Below, in pieces: positions 51,272 through 62,786 of a DNA stretch of 64,000 nucleotides. Source of the stretch: Triplophysa rosa (taxonomy: Eukaryota; Chordata; Actinopteri; Cypriniformes; Nemacheilidae); contig NC_079898.1 of NCBI RefSeq assembly GCF_024868665.1, positions 17,728,403-17,792,402 of the forward strand, in the 5' to 3' direction. Under the pieces are notes generated by a model. That model searched no databases. It was not told the origin of the DNA and was given only the letters and a program-made list of their open reading frames with translations. The position numbers and the translations under genes are program-made. Positions within the stretch are counted from its first letter, which is position 1. Each line of letters starts with the position of its first letter.

Positions 51272-52282
51272 ATATCGTCGCTGTCGGGCGGAAACCTCCT
51301 ATGTCCAAATTTGGTCAATTTCATATTTTTTCACAAATCGATGCTATTGGTCAGTCCCCATGTGGGTCTGGTATTTTTACAAATTATTAACCAATCTAAA
51401 GTGTTGAAAATAGCTTGAGAGCAAATCTCTTAACTCCATTAGACACTTCAACTGTCTGAGAAGTCTCGTAACTCCACCTCTTCACTCCGCGGGAGCCTCT
51501 CGGCATTATGTCATTATGTTTTTTAGACAATAACGAGTGAAAATAGTTAGGTTAGATGCATTTGAGTAGGCCTGTTTTGTTAAAAATCGATAGCTGTAAT
51601 GCTTCGGTGCAGCCCGTGAGCCACGAAGGTAAATTTGCGAGCAGATTCGGCTAATTTCCACCTATTAGACAGCCTAGTCAGCTCATCGTTTTTTGTATTA
51701 CATCACTTATAGTTCTTAATCCTTTAAAATAGAGTTTAAGAAGATGTATGTAACCAAAGTCGTTAGCTTTGGTTAACTATTGAAGCCTTTTCTCTTGTCA
51801 AGAGTCTCAACGCGACCGCCGACTTTATTTGCGTGCAGATTAATTTCCGCCTATATTAGACAGCCTGTTTAACTTTTATTTTGGTATTGCATCACTCATA
51901 GTTCTAACGTTTAAAATAGAGTTTAGGAAGATGTATGTAACCACAATCATTAGCTTTCATTAGCCTCGTCTCAAAAGACGCAATGCGACCGCAGACTTTG
52001 ATGAACACTGCTGGCAGCAGAGACGTCTGTGTCCGTATCATTCTTATCAATGACAGCGTAATCTCCCTGCTCCCAAGTCATAAACCTTGTATCTCCGATT
52101 AAACATGGTTTTGGAGAAATGTTGTGTTAATGTTGGTACACAACAGTATATGATAGCAATATAAGGCATAATACCAACTTTAACGATACAATGTTTAATA
52201 ACTCAAAAAATATGCAGTTTTTTTAATTTCCTGAAAATAATGGTTTTGGAGATGCGAGGATTCCGCCCGACAGCGATGATAT
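51272..52282 (+). mobile_element. 1-kb DNA element with CGCTGTCGGGCGGA termini
   Basis: The left end ATATCGTCGCTGTCGGGCGG is matched in inverse orientation at the right end (CCGCCCGACAGCGATGATAT), with one mismatch over 20 bases. The interior carries a diverged direct duplication: about 51641-51777 and 51835-51965 share GCAGATT, TTAGACAGCCT, AAAATAGAGTTTA and GAAGATGTATGTAACCA. No transposase frame is present, so it is non-autonomous. I do not recognise the superfamily with certainty. Confidence 0.8.
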
Positions 52283-52371
52283 ATTAAAGTTTAATCTCTT
52301 GGCAGGAGAACAGCAAAACAGCATGGTGCTGTTACACATAGCAAAATATTCAAACATTTTAACGTCGTAAA

Positions 52372-52631
52372 ATATCATCACTGTCCTTTCAAAACCTCAA
52401 ATGTCCAGATTCGCAGTCTTTCAGGAAATGGAAAAAACCTCTGGACTTTTTAAATGATTAAATACTGTGTTATCAAAGTTGACAAGCGATTCTTAATACT
52501 TTTTATTGGTTAAATATTTGCAAAACCCAGTGTCAAACATAAAGGGTGACTAATAATAATGATTTATGGCAAATATAAATAAAAATCACGAAACATGGAG
52601 GTACAAGGTTTCAGAAGGACAGCAGCGATGG
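52372..52631 (+). mobile_element. 260-bp MITE related to 22872-23078
   Basis: The left end ATATCATCACTGTCC is followed by AAACCTCAAATGTCC. The right end is GGAGGTACAAGGTTTCAGAAGGACAGCAGCGAT in two blocks, inverse to the left. The interior matches the nested MITE at 22872. It lies 89 bp right of the 1-kb element whose termini it resembles. Confidence 0.78.
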
Positions 52632-55600
52632 AACATGAAAATGTGTCTCACTTTAAAATGAATAAAGTTGGAAGCTCTTCGAAAAATCTCTTCATTGCCA
52701 CAGAAAACCATCCCCACAACCGAGGGTATCTGGCAGTCTCTCTGCAGCTCACCTGAAAATGCGAAAAAGGTCTTTGTTTGTGTTGATCCAGCAGGCTGGA
52801 GTCCCACAGACTCAACATAGGGCACAGCATTAGCAGCAGCCTGAGACAGGCTGGCCTGAGCCCTCAGCATAATTAACACCCCCGACAGTGTTATTAAATG
52901 GAATTGCCATCAATGGAGATAGTGACTAACCTAAAGAAGAGAGGGGGAAGAAAATTCAAAATGCATATCTCAGGGGCAAACATGATAGGATTACAAAATG
53001 AGCAGCTTGCAAACTGTCTTGGCTTTGATGAAGAAAACATTTAATTATCCCCCAGTGGAAGAGATCCCCTATTGTTTAAAGCTAATTTGTCCCTTTTGGC
53101 TACTTCCTCGGCCTAAAGGCCTGTCAGTCTCATATTTCTATTCTGCTCCTCTGCTCTCTCACTGCCATCCTGCAATTGTGCCGTTCTTAATGCTGAAACA
53201 ACATGTATGATTTTAATTCAACAAATCGAATTCAGAATTTAAAGACAATCCTTTGACCCAACCCTCAAACAATGACTCTTGTTTTCTAATAAATGACAAA
53301 ACACACAAAGTAAAAATTTAACTTGAGGATAGTCCATCTGACTGTCCATGTTACTGATGGGCATAATTTAATTTGTTTAAGCGCTACCTCAAGATCACGG
53401 ACCTCAAGAGAAGATGAAAGAGATGAAGCCGCACCCCCAAAAAGGATCAAGCAGGTCAATTTCCCTTCACTTTGTCCTAGCCAAGGGTTTGTATTCCCTT
53501 CCCTACAAAGGCCACCATTGGGCTACACTGTGGGCTAAGCCACTAAGAGTTAGCTCAATGCTTGACCACTTGATATCTTTGAATAATAGAAGGAAATAAG
53601 TGTCCTCAAAGCATACCTCCCTTCCTTTTGAGAAACGAGAGCAAATACTCCCTTAACTGACATAAGAGCATCCAAACAGAAATGGATACAGAATAAAGTC
53701 CTCCAACTATCAACACAAATCAACCCCGGGCAAATTAGGTTAGAAATTTCTTGCCTGTGTATTAAAACAAGATTTTAAAAAAGGAGAGCTGGTGCAGGTT
53801 CGCCTCCCAGAAATGAAAGTTTCTTGAATTTGTAGAACGGACACTCTCTAAACAGATTAAATAGCCAATATATGGTCTACGAGCGCATTCTGCTCTCCAT
53901 TATACGGGCTTTCTTCCTCTATCATTTCTCATCACGATTTAACAATACATTCACATTAGCCTTGACAGTGAGCTCAGTTCACATTTTAATGCAATTTAAA
54001 AGAGGCACATATTTGCATAGTGAATTAAAATTAAGAGCTAATTATGCAAATAAATTATGGAGAAGAGCAAGGGATTGGCTTGCACTTTACTTTTTATCCC
54101 AATTTGAGAGACAATAGTCACTTGATAGTCCGAACGACATTGTACGACATTTTGCCGGGGACCCAAACAATGGTGTTAAATATTCAAGTGGTATTTAATT
54201 ACAAAAATTAGAAGCTTATAATTTACAAGGCCTGCTTCTTAAGTACAGCAAGACAAATTCCCTCCCAGAGGACTAAGGTTTCGTTCGTACATACCCCCCC
54301 CCCATTCATTTTGCATGAACTCGTGAAGAGAGTTCTTTTGTAAGAGGATAACAGTGAAACGCACATAGAACATGAGGTGAAAATGAGATGCTGAATAACC
54401 ATGTTTGTACAGTATGTTATATCTGATAAAATGCGTTCAATTTATTTCTTTTTCACATTTTGTGGTGTTCAACATTTTAATCACAACAGGTGTATATTTT
54501 CAAGTCTTTTTACAGTCTCGCTGCTCACCTGTTCACATGCCTGCAATTATTCAGATAATGGGTCCAAAACAAGAGCAAATGTCAAGATCTGTAAATGAAA
54601 GCTTGTCACGCTTGTAAGATAGTGTTAAAAATCTGCCAGTCTCACCCAGTCACATCACAATCAGCCAAGATATCAAGAAATTTAAATACAATTATTGTCA
54701 GAATATAAAAGCCTTTTAAATGTTCTTACTTCAGGGCCAAATGCTATGGGATTCATGAGGTAACACAAGCAGACCCGATGGCACGACATCCTCCAGCAGG
54801 GGTCCTCCCTCTAACAGCAAGCAGTGAAGGTGCCTGCTTTAAAACACATCATACAGCAGTCAGGTTTCTGTGTTTTTACCATGTATGACTTCATATTCCA
54901 TTTTTCCTCTCTTTAATTAGTACAGTTTTAACACCACGCCATTAGAAGGCATGAGCCACAGCTTCTGAGCTGGTAGATAACTTTTATGTCTGAAGGGTCT
55001 GTTGGCACAGAGGTATAATTGAAAACCATATAGTTAAGGATATGTGCAGTCAGAGGCAGAGATAGAGAGACAGGGTGAGTTTAAAATTAAATTGTCCAAT
55101 TTGTTCCGATATGCAAGATTAAGAAGCAACTTAAAAAATAAGTCAAATTTAAATAAGTCATAAAACATTACATCACGCAAGAAAAAATTTAAAGAGTCCT
55201 TATGTGACGTATACACCACATGTTCTGTACATCTTTGTGAAAATGCGTGTTAACTTACTTATTGCAGAAAATAGTCGTCAACAATATTTTTTCCCTAAAC
55301 AATACACTTTCTGCAAAAAGCAAATAAGATTTGTGAATCCGGAATCACATGCATCTTTACTATTCATACGGTAATTGACTACGGTCTGATGGAATAGCTC
55401 CGCAAACTTGATAAATGAATACTATCGTATCATTTTGTGGAGCTGTGATTCTTTCGTATGTTGCTTTATTTCCACCTTTACTGTGATCTATCTGCTGTCA
55501 AAAAGCTCTGATTATAAACATCTTTGCTCTGCATCATTGTTAACATGGCTCGTTCCTTGGCTAATTTCATAGGTTTACTTTCAGAAATGAATCCTCTTAA

Positions 55601-57530
55601 TCAAACTCCCTCGTCCTAACTCTATCAAAGGGAAATGTTTCCGTTTATGAAACAAATTGCCTGATAATGAGGATAATCTTGCAAATAAAAAAGCGAGAGT
55701 GGGGGGGAAGAAAGCTTGTGCTGTTCTGCCACAAGGGTTGAGTTAATTTAAAACATTTATAGAAGGAAATGAGTGTCTCCATCAAACAGCCTTCCCCATT
55801 TACATCTCTTGCATATAAGTCAATTTGTGAGTGCCCTGGATCATAAATCAACGCCACCGGATTTTCCCGTTTATACCAAGAGACTCATGCAGGCTACCTG
55901 GAAAAGTCTGTTCACATCTGTAATTTAAAAAGGAATATTGATGGACATATAATAGTAAATAAAATTATATACAGTAAGAAAGCACTTTTTTTATTCAATA
56001 AAGCACTTTTTGACAATATATCTGCACGAATCAGTGTTTGAAGTGACCAGTATTAATGTTAAAAGAAGTTCAGTAAACAAGTGCTCTCTTTGTTGAAGCA
56101 CCCGTGGACACAGCAGGTGCAATGCGGTCATGAGAGAGATAGCACAAACACCACCTCACGCTGGAAAATAATTTGTGGCCTTAGTCATAGAAGAGAAAAG
56201 TGCTGCAGGCTTTCTCTGTCATTCCACTCCTTTGGGTCAAACAAACAGCCTTCCTAGATCCAGCTCAAAGGCTGGTGTCTGGTCAGCCAAGCTGAAAATG
56301 TCTCTTGTCCTGTGCTGCAATGTAGCATTTCATCTACCAGCTGTTTGCTCTTTGTCAGTGACAAAGAGTTGGTGTATGAGGAAGCATCATATTTATTGAG
56401 CAGATAAGCCCAGTGTTCTCAAAGGCCCTTCATCCTGCCACAACAGAGTGCCTTTGTTACTTTTTCATCAATTCAAGATTCACAAATGTGTGTTGTAGAA
56501 ACAATCCCAGAGGGGGGACGGAACAAAAAGGGGAGTGAAAAAGGTATGTCCTGTGAGCGATGAACCAGAGATGGTTTTTTTTTTAAGTTTTAAAGTGGCC
56601 AAAAGAAAAACTCTTGAAGTCTCGTGTGAACTTTAAATTAGATTTGAGTTTTTATGAGTGGAGTTTCTTTTTAGTATGATGTAACTCTACAAAGCAGTGC
56701 TTACAGATATTCAGATGCACACGCTGGAGTGAGAGAGACTTAAAGTGGTCTTTAAACAGAACAAACAACAGAAAGAAAACTATTTCTTCCTTGCGATACA
56801 TTTAATTACTGATTTTTCTTTTTTATTACACACATCTATCATAATGGATCTTTTATGTTTTTATTTTTAGGTAAAAAATTTAAATGCAAGTAAGTTCATT
56901 CATTTTAAAACAATTCATATTTTCTAGAACAATTAATTGACTGATTCTAATAAAAATTGTTTAGTAATTAAAATACTTTCAAAATCAAATGTAAAGCATA
57001 ATAACAAAGATAATATTCTTATTAATATGAATGATTACAAATATGACGAATCCAAACAAATACAAAATAATCAACATGCAGGGAGTCATTTTGTGACAAG
57101 TGACAAGAAAACCATAAAACACAAAGGACCCCCTTTATACCCTATTATTGTGTGTCAACTTTATATTTTAAAAAGACATTTGCTCAGGTAAAATTAAGTA
57201 AACAAGAAAAGTTTTGGATTGTCATGATTGTGTAAAAATATATATTTTGTATTTATTTTTTATCTTTCATTTGTAAGATGTATTGTAAATAAAAAGATTG
57301 CATTAAGAACATGTTTTAAAAACATTTATAAAAATGTTTCTTGCTATCTCACGCAACCTTATTTGTCACTGACCCTTTACACCAATTTTTTGTCAACTGC
57401 TGACAATAAGCAAAAATGGAATTTATGCCAAACTAGACACATCCAAACATGCAAATTACATACACTCCAAACACTACATTTACCCCTCAACTCGAGATAA
57501 TGACAGAATAAATGTGTCAGATTAATTTAC
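52632..57530. promoter_or_regulatory. Transposon-poor gene desert with octamer motifs
   Basis: No gene or recognised transposon. GC-balanced blocks lie at about 52640-53170, 53400-53640, 53860-54120, 54720-55010 and 56100-56420. A 10-C run lies near 54294-54303. 56800-57530 is very AT-rich. A regulatory interpretation is inference. Confidence 0.28.
54011..54051. promoter_or_regulatory. Convergent pair of perfect POU octamers
   Basis: ATTTGCAT at 54011-54018 and its inverse ATGCAAAT at 54044-54051 flank 25 bp containing GAATTAAAATTAAG and GCTAATT, which are ATTA-type homeodomain cores. Octamers are the known sites of POU factors. Occupancy is not shown by sequence. Confidence 0.35.
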
Positions 57531-58200
57531 AGAGCAAACAATTCAATGTCTCGTGTAGCACAAGATGTCAAATCATTACGTGATTTGTATGCTCAGTACA
57601 TAAAGCATCTCTACTGTCGGACTAAGTTAGCCTCAAAATGACAGCACAGTTTAATAAGTACATTTTTATCAAGTTTGCATCTTAAAGAACATAATATCCT
57701 AATACATTAGTTAGCTTAAATGTTTTTAATTATCACTGTCTGATATTGTTGATGTGGGACGATGTGCAGGGGTGCCATTACCATTCTACTTAGTTTACAT
57801 TACAACTGACTTCTATACTTTGAGAGATGACAATCTCAATCTTGGCTGGCAATTAATTTTCCCATTAACGGAGAACTATATGACAGCCAAGCAACAGATC
57901 CAGTGGAGGACACTACAGATAACTTCAACAAACAGACAAACGAAAGAGCATCGTCTGCTAATGACACATTATAAATCATATTATCTCTCAGGCAGGACAA
58001 CGTGGTTAATTAAAGCAGTCAAGATGAAATCATATGCATATTTGCAAATGCAGCACTTTTTTATGATTACACATTTACATAATATAATGGTCTTAAAAAT
58101 CTTTGCTAATTATTTTAGTTAGTGCCATTATTCATTTGGGCTAATGTATGCTCTTGATTGAGATGATGCCTGAAGGGTGACGCCCCGATTTTTACTTTTT
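57531..58200. promoter_or_regulatory. Candidate regulatory block with palindromic octamer
   Basis: CATATGCATA followed directly by TTTGCAAATG gives the palindrome ATTTGCAAAT at 58040-58049, with TGGTTAATTAAAGC near 58003 and GCTAATTATTTTAG near 58103. A 122-codon open frame (57754-58122) spans the block but resembles no protein. It is more likely non-coding. Confidence 0.3.
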
Positions 58201-58479
58201 TAACGTTTTCTTTTAAAGACCAGCATTAAACATGCATTGTTAATAAGACCTCTCATATTGGAAAAAAACTGGGGAAAGTAAATGACAAGTTATGAAGGAA
58301 AATCATGCATGATGCACAATTTAACATGTTCAGTTATGATGATTCTACGCAGAAAAAGTTTACAATTATTTTATTATTATACTAGCATTAAAGGTAGAAT
58401 GCATAGAAATTGCAGAGATATACATGTACATATAAAAAAGGCAGTATGTCGTGTTCCCGCCGTACGTGACACAATAAGG

Positions 58480-58745
58480 TTCCCTTTTCCTTTCAGTGCC
58501 CCCCAGAACGCATCCCTCCTTTCAAACCTCGCTCTCTCTTTTCTGTTGGCTAAGGGCTCTCTCCGGCAGCCGCGGCGGGGGTGGCGGGGCGCCACGCGCT
58601 GAAAGCCCCCCAGCTCAGGGAGCAGCATGTCCCCCAGGCCATAGGCTTGCCTCCAGGGGCTCTGAGAGAGAAAAAGTGAAACCAATAGTTTATCCTCTAG
58701 CAGCAGGGCCTGCAGCACGCTCCGAGGGGGGGGCATTGTAGCACA
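58480..58745. promoter_or_regulatory. Isolated CpG-rich patch
   Basis: The patch contains dense CpG (CCGCGGCGGGG, GGGGCGCCACGCGCTG at about 58568-58600), preceded by a splice-acceptor-like TTTTCCTTTCAG ending near 58496. Open frames occur on all strands because stops are rare in this composition. It could be a small CpG island, an unannotated transcript start or exon, or a conserved element. Nothing decides between them here. Confidence 0.3.
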
Positions 58746-61700
58746 TTACCAAGACAATGTTGCCATATGGGGAACAGAAGGATCTCCAACTTGCAGCCCA
58801 CCAAAAGCAAGGCAAACATCCCAGCCTGAGATGGGAAGAGTGGTCATTTAGGGTTAGCTGTTTTTAACATAACAACAGAACGAAACAGAGGAGTCATTTT
58901 GTTGCCATTAAGACTTATTATCTGGGGTGGGGAGGGGGGTCACAAATTCATAGGCCTCAGCTATATGACAGGGGAATAGGTTAGGGGCCCAGACTGTGTA
59001 AATGACAATAGAGCTTTGGTTACATTGGGCTTTAAATCCTATCTAGTGAAGACACTTCTCTCCCTTTCATCCTGTGAAAATAAGCTTAAAAGGTACAAAG
59101 AAGAGGAAATGAATACATGTGATATTGTCCAATTTAGTGGAACACCTTGTACAGTGCCGTCCTTAATATGAATGGAGTCTAATATGATCAAACTGGCAAC
59201 CAAAAAAGGGGAAATATTGGATTGAGAAGATGTGTCATAAATGATTATTTGTTCTAAAATAGACAAAAAATGAGGGTTAATTGCATCAGTATTTTACTTG
59301 CGGAATACATCAATAACTCCATTTGGCCTTTTTGAGCAAAAGGAGTTTATTCATTACAGTGTTGCAACAGGATAAAGGGGAGTTCAGTCATCACTTATCA
59401 AACCTGTCAATAACATCTGTAAACCGAAAAAGGGACTCTCCACATAATCTACATCATGATGGTTCGAAAACACTATAGAATCCAGCAAAGAACAGCAGAA
59501 CATATTGATCCTCAAGACAAATGCTCTTTAGAATATTTACAGTCTAATTTGCTTTAATGATTTCCTTCCCTCTTAAGGATTATCCAGGGTCTAGTGTGCC
59601 AGACTAAGAATGAGTAAATAAAAGCAATTAGCAAGCCATCCACATGACTGAGAAAAGCCAAAAAAGCCAAAAATACACAATTATTTTTAATACCGTTCAT
59701 CGTGTTTTGGCTTCTTATACAGAACACTCAAAAACGCCTGTATTTTTCATATCAGATGAAAAACAAATCTCTGACATTCAGGTAGTCTAAATCTCTTTAA
59801 ATCTTCAAGTCTGTGCTTGTGTTGAACATCCCTTCTCTTGTGCACCAACATGTTTAGTTGACAAACAACTGCAAGGCGGCTGCCGAGTCCATGTTCTTTT
59901 TACTAGCAATTCTTACTTTTTATCATTGAAAGCAATGAGCCAATCTGCAATTTATGCCAGCCCGAGCAGTATGAGTGTATTCAGAACCTGGTCACACAGC
60001 CAATCTCCTGCTAAGGAGCAGTGATAATGTAATAATGCCTCACTGATGTGCGGCCAGTAATGGAGCTGAACACCTCGCATTCATCTAACACTACCTGATC
60101 ATTACTTGAACAGAATAATACATTAGCCCTGCAAATAACTGCAACTCCATCTCCTAAATGTGCACTTCTTTATTGTGAGGTGAAGGAAAAAGCTTCAGTG
60201 TGTGTGCGTGTGTGTGTCGGCACTCAGGATGGAAGATTGTGCGTTTGGCATTTACTGCTAAATGCAGAATATCTATTTCAATACATGTCTGAACTTACAG
60301 TGCCCAAAAAGTATGCTCTTAAAATGATGAACAAAATAAACTGTAAAAATAACTATGTCCAGGTATTTACAATATATGTTTTTCCTTTGTGCCTAGATGT
60401 AAATAAAAAATACTGTAACTGCTTTGTTTAAATTGTAAAATTCAGCAAAAACAAAGAGGTGACACTAAATAATTTCTAATTAACATCTTAACTACTGGTA
60501 TTGTGTAAGTGGAGTTATTGAGTAGTTTTTGCATTGTAATTCACCTTTTCAAGTAACAAACAAAGCAATAATGAAAATAATAATAAATGTTTTTTAAATG
60601 ATCACACCTAAATAAACTGAATTTTAATTATTCATTTAAAAAATGTAATTACTCAAATAAATAATAATTTTAAAAGGTGAATTAATAAAACACATTTAAA
60701 TTAAAGAACAAACACTAAGACACCAAGAATACAAAATAAATTAGCCATGTACTGTATTGTCCACTGACAGCAAGCAAACCTCAAAAAACAGACAAGCTAC
60801 TGTACCAGCATGAGACATCAGCTCGTGAAACTAAAAAACAGAGAGGGTTTATTTAGTCTCTCTATTGCTCTGCATTTAACCCGCATCATGCAATATCGCA
60901 AAGTGCAAACAGTTTTTAATAACCAGAGGGTGTCAGCCTGCATCAGCAGGGCAGTCGACTGCTGCAGAATAACCAAATGTTACTGAGGAAAACAGCATGT
61001 CACGCTGCCGTTTGACATGGTGAAATGAGATTAGATGGAATTCATTTCTAAGTGGAGAAAATTATAGGCCTACTCCTGCGCCATGCACTCTGGCCCACCC
61101 CCCTCGCCCCACAACGGAGGCAGTCAGGCATGAAACTTGACATGCTCGAGAAATGACCTGACCACTGCTGCCACTACCGTGACTACAGGGGTAAACTGTA
61201 TTGTTTTAAGCTCTACGAGATGGGATGTTGGTCCGGGAGATAGTGTGACGGCTTGAACGCATGGTACTTGCATAAGTGGCTAAAAATTATTACTGCAAGA
61301 GAGACGGATGCACATTAAGAGAAATGTTTTTAAGCTACAGCACCATGTTTTAATTCTCTAAACAAGACCCTCACCTCCTTGGAATTTAACCTTGTGTCTC
61401 AGTAATGCTCAAGCATTAAAAAGACACTTTTTGAAAGGGCCCCATTCTTGGCGGACCCAGGAAAAAAAGAAGTGTCAGACTCCCACCGTGAAGGGTCTGC
61501 TTGAAGGTGAGGAGGTTAGCAAGTCTTCCTGGCCACACAGATCTTGGCCTTGGCAAGGCTGCCATAATGAATGCTAATTATATAGCCATCTGTGAAGTGG
61601 GCTGTGTTATGTAGACACCTGTTCATTAAGACAAAGGAGAAGATTTGAAAAACCAAACTTTCATCTTTTTTCTTTACACGGGAGCTTAAGAGAGAATGAT

Positions 61701-62426
61701 GGATGTCAAGAGCTACTGTGTACTTAAACGGATTAGAAAAATCCATCTTCCGTCAACATTAAAATAGCAACAGACAAGATGTATTCTTTTCAGTGTTGTT
61801 GTTGTCTTCCATTTTTTCTTTTAAAACCTGTGACATCACCAAACCTTGCATTTATTACTAGAATAAACATAACACAACAAGTCTGATTGATGTCCTCATT
61901 TAAACGATCCATCCTACAACAGAACTCGGCCGGACAGCGAGTGATTGATTTTTTTCTGTAATACCTTTACAACTTTTGGGCCTCATTGGGCTAACCACAT
62001 TAGGTGGAGGAGTTGAGGAGGAAACCAATAAAATCCTCATGGATGTTTGCGCACTAGGATTGGAGTCTGTCAATTGACTGCCCCTAAGAGGTGATTTGCC
62101 ATTACCGAGCCATAGGAAACAAATGAGGCCATTTCCTCTGCCAGCTTCCCATCTGAGCTGTCAATACACTGAGAGAAAACCTCTCTGTTCGCAGTCTGAG
62201 GTGGACTTTTCCCTAAAATCACAGAACAACTGAATTTTTGAGAAGTAAAGATTAGCTAAACAATTGCAATCTGGCATTCATGAATACTAGCCTATAATGA
62301 CTAAACTATTTTTATAACTAGAGACACTTTCCTTTAGCAGTGCATACATGTAAACAAACCAAAATAAAGCCAAAAAAAAAACATGGTTAAAATATTTTCT
62401 AACCAAATTGTGTTTTGCATTTAAAT
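58746..62426. promoter_or_regulatory. Gene-free, transposon-poor block
   Basis: No gene is supported. 59260-60170, 60830-61270, 61340-61760 and 61880-62200 are less AT-rich, lack repeats and contain ATTA cores. 60420-60740 is ordinary AT-rich DNA. A GT-rich run lies at about 60197-60217. Confidence 0.27.
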
Positions 62427-62786
62427 TTAAAGAGACAGTTCACCCAAAAATGAAAATTATGTCATGAATTACTCACTCTCTAGTTGTTCCAAACCTGCAT
62501 AAATTTCTTCGTTTGGTTAAACAAAGAGAAATATATTTGGACAAATGCTTGTAACCAAACAGTTCTTGGACCCCACTGACTACCATTGTAGGAAGAATTA
62601 CAATCGAAGTCAAAAGTGCCCCAGAACTCCTACATTCTTCAAAATATCTTCTTTCTCCTTCTATGGTAGTCAATGGTGTCCCAGAACTGTAAGCATTCTT
62701 ATATTTAAGAATCTATAGATTTGGAACAACTCGAATGTGAGTAAATGATGACAGAATTGTTATTTTTGGGTGAACCATCCGTTTAA
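62427..62786 (+). mobile_element. Foldback MITE, copy 5 (internally shortened)
   Basis: It runs from TTAAAGAGACAGTTCACCC to GGGTGAACCATCCGTTTAA, 360 bp. The right arm lacks about 70 bp present in the 40979 and 5202 copies. It is flanked by AT-rich DNA. No coding capacity. Confidence 0.87.

Noticed and set aside
57754..58122. 122-codon open frame (+)
   Set aside because: It overlaps a block rich in TAATTA and octamer motifs and resembles no protein; non-coding conservation is the more likely cause if the block is conserved.
58377..58736. 119-codon open frame (-)
   Set aside because: It arises in a CpG-rich patch where stop codons are rare; frames are open on both strands and none resembles a protein.
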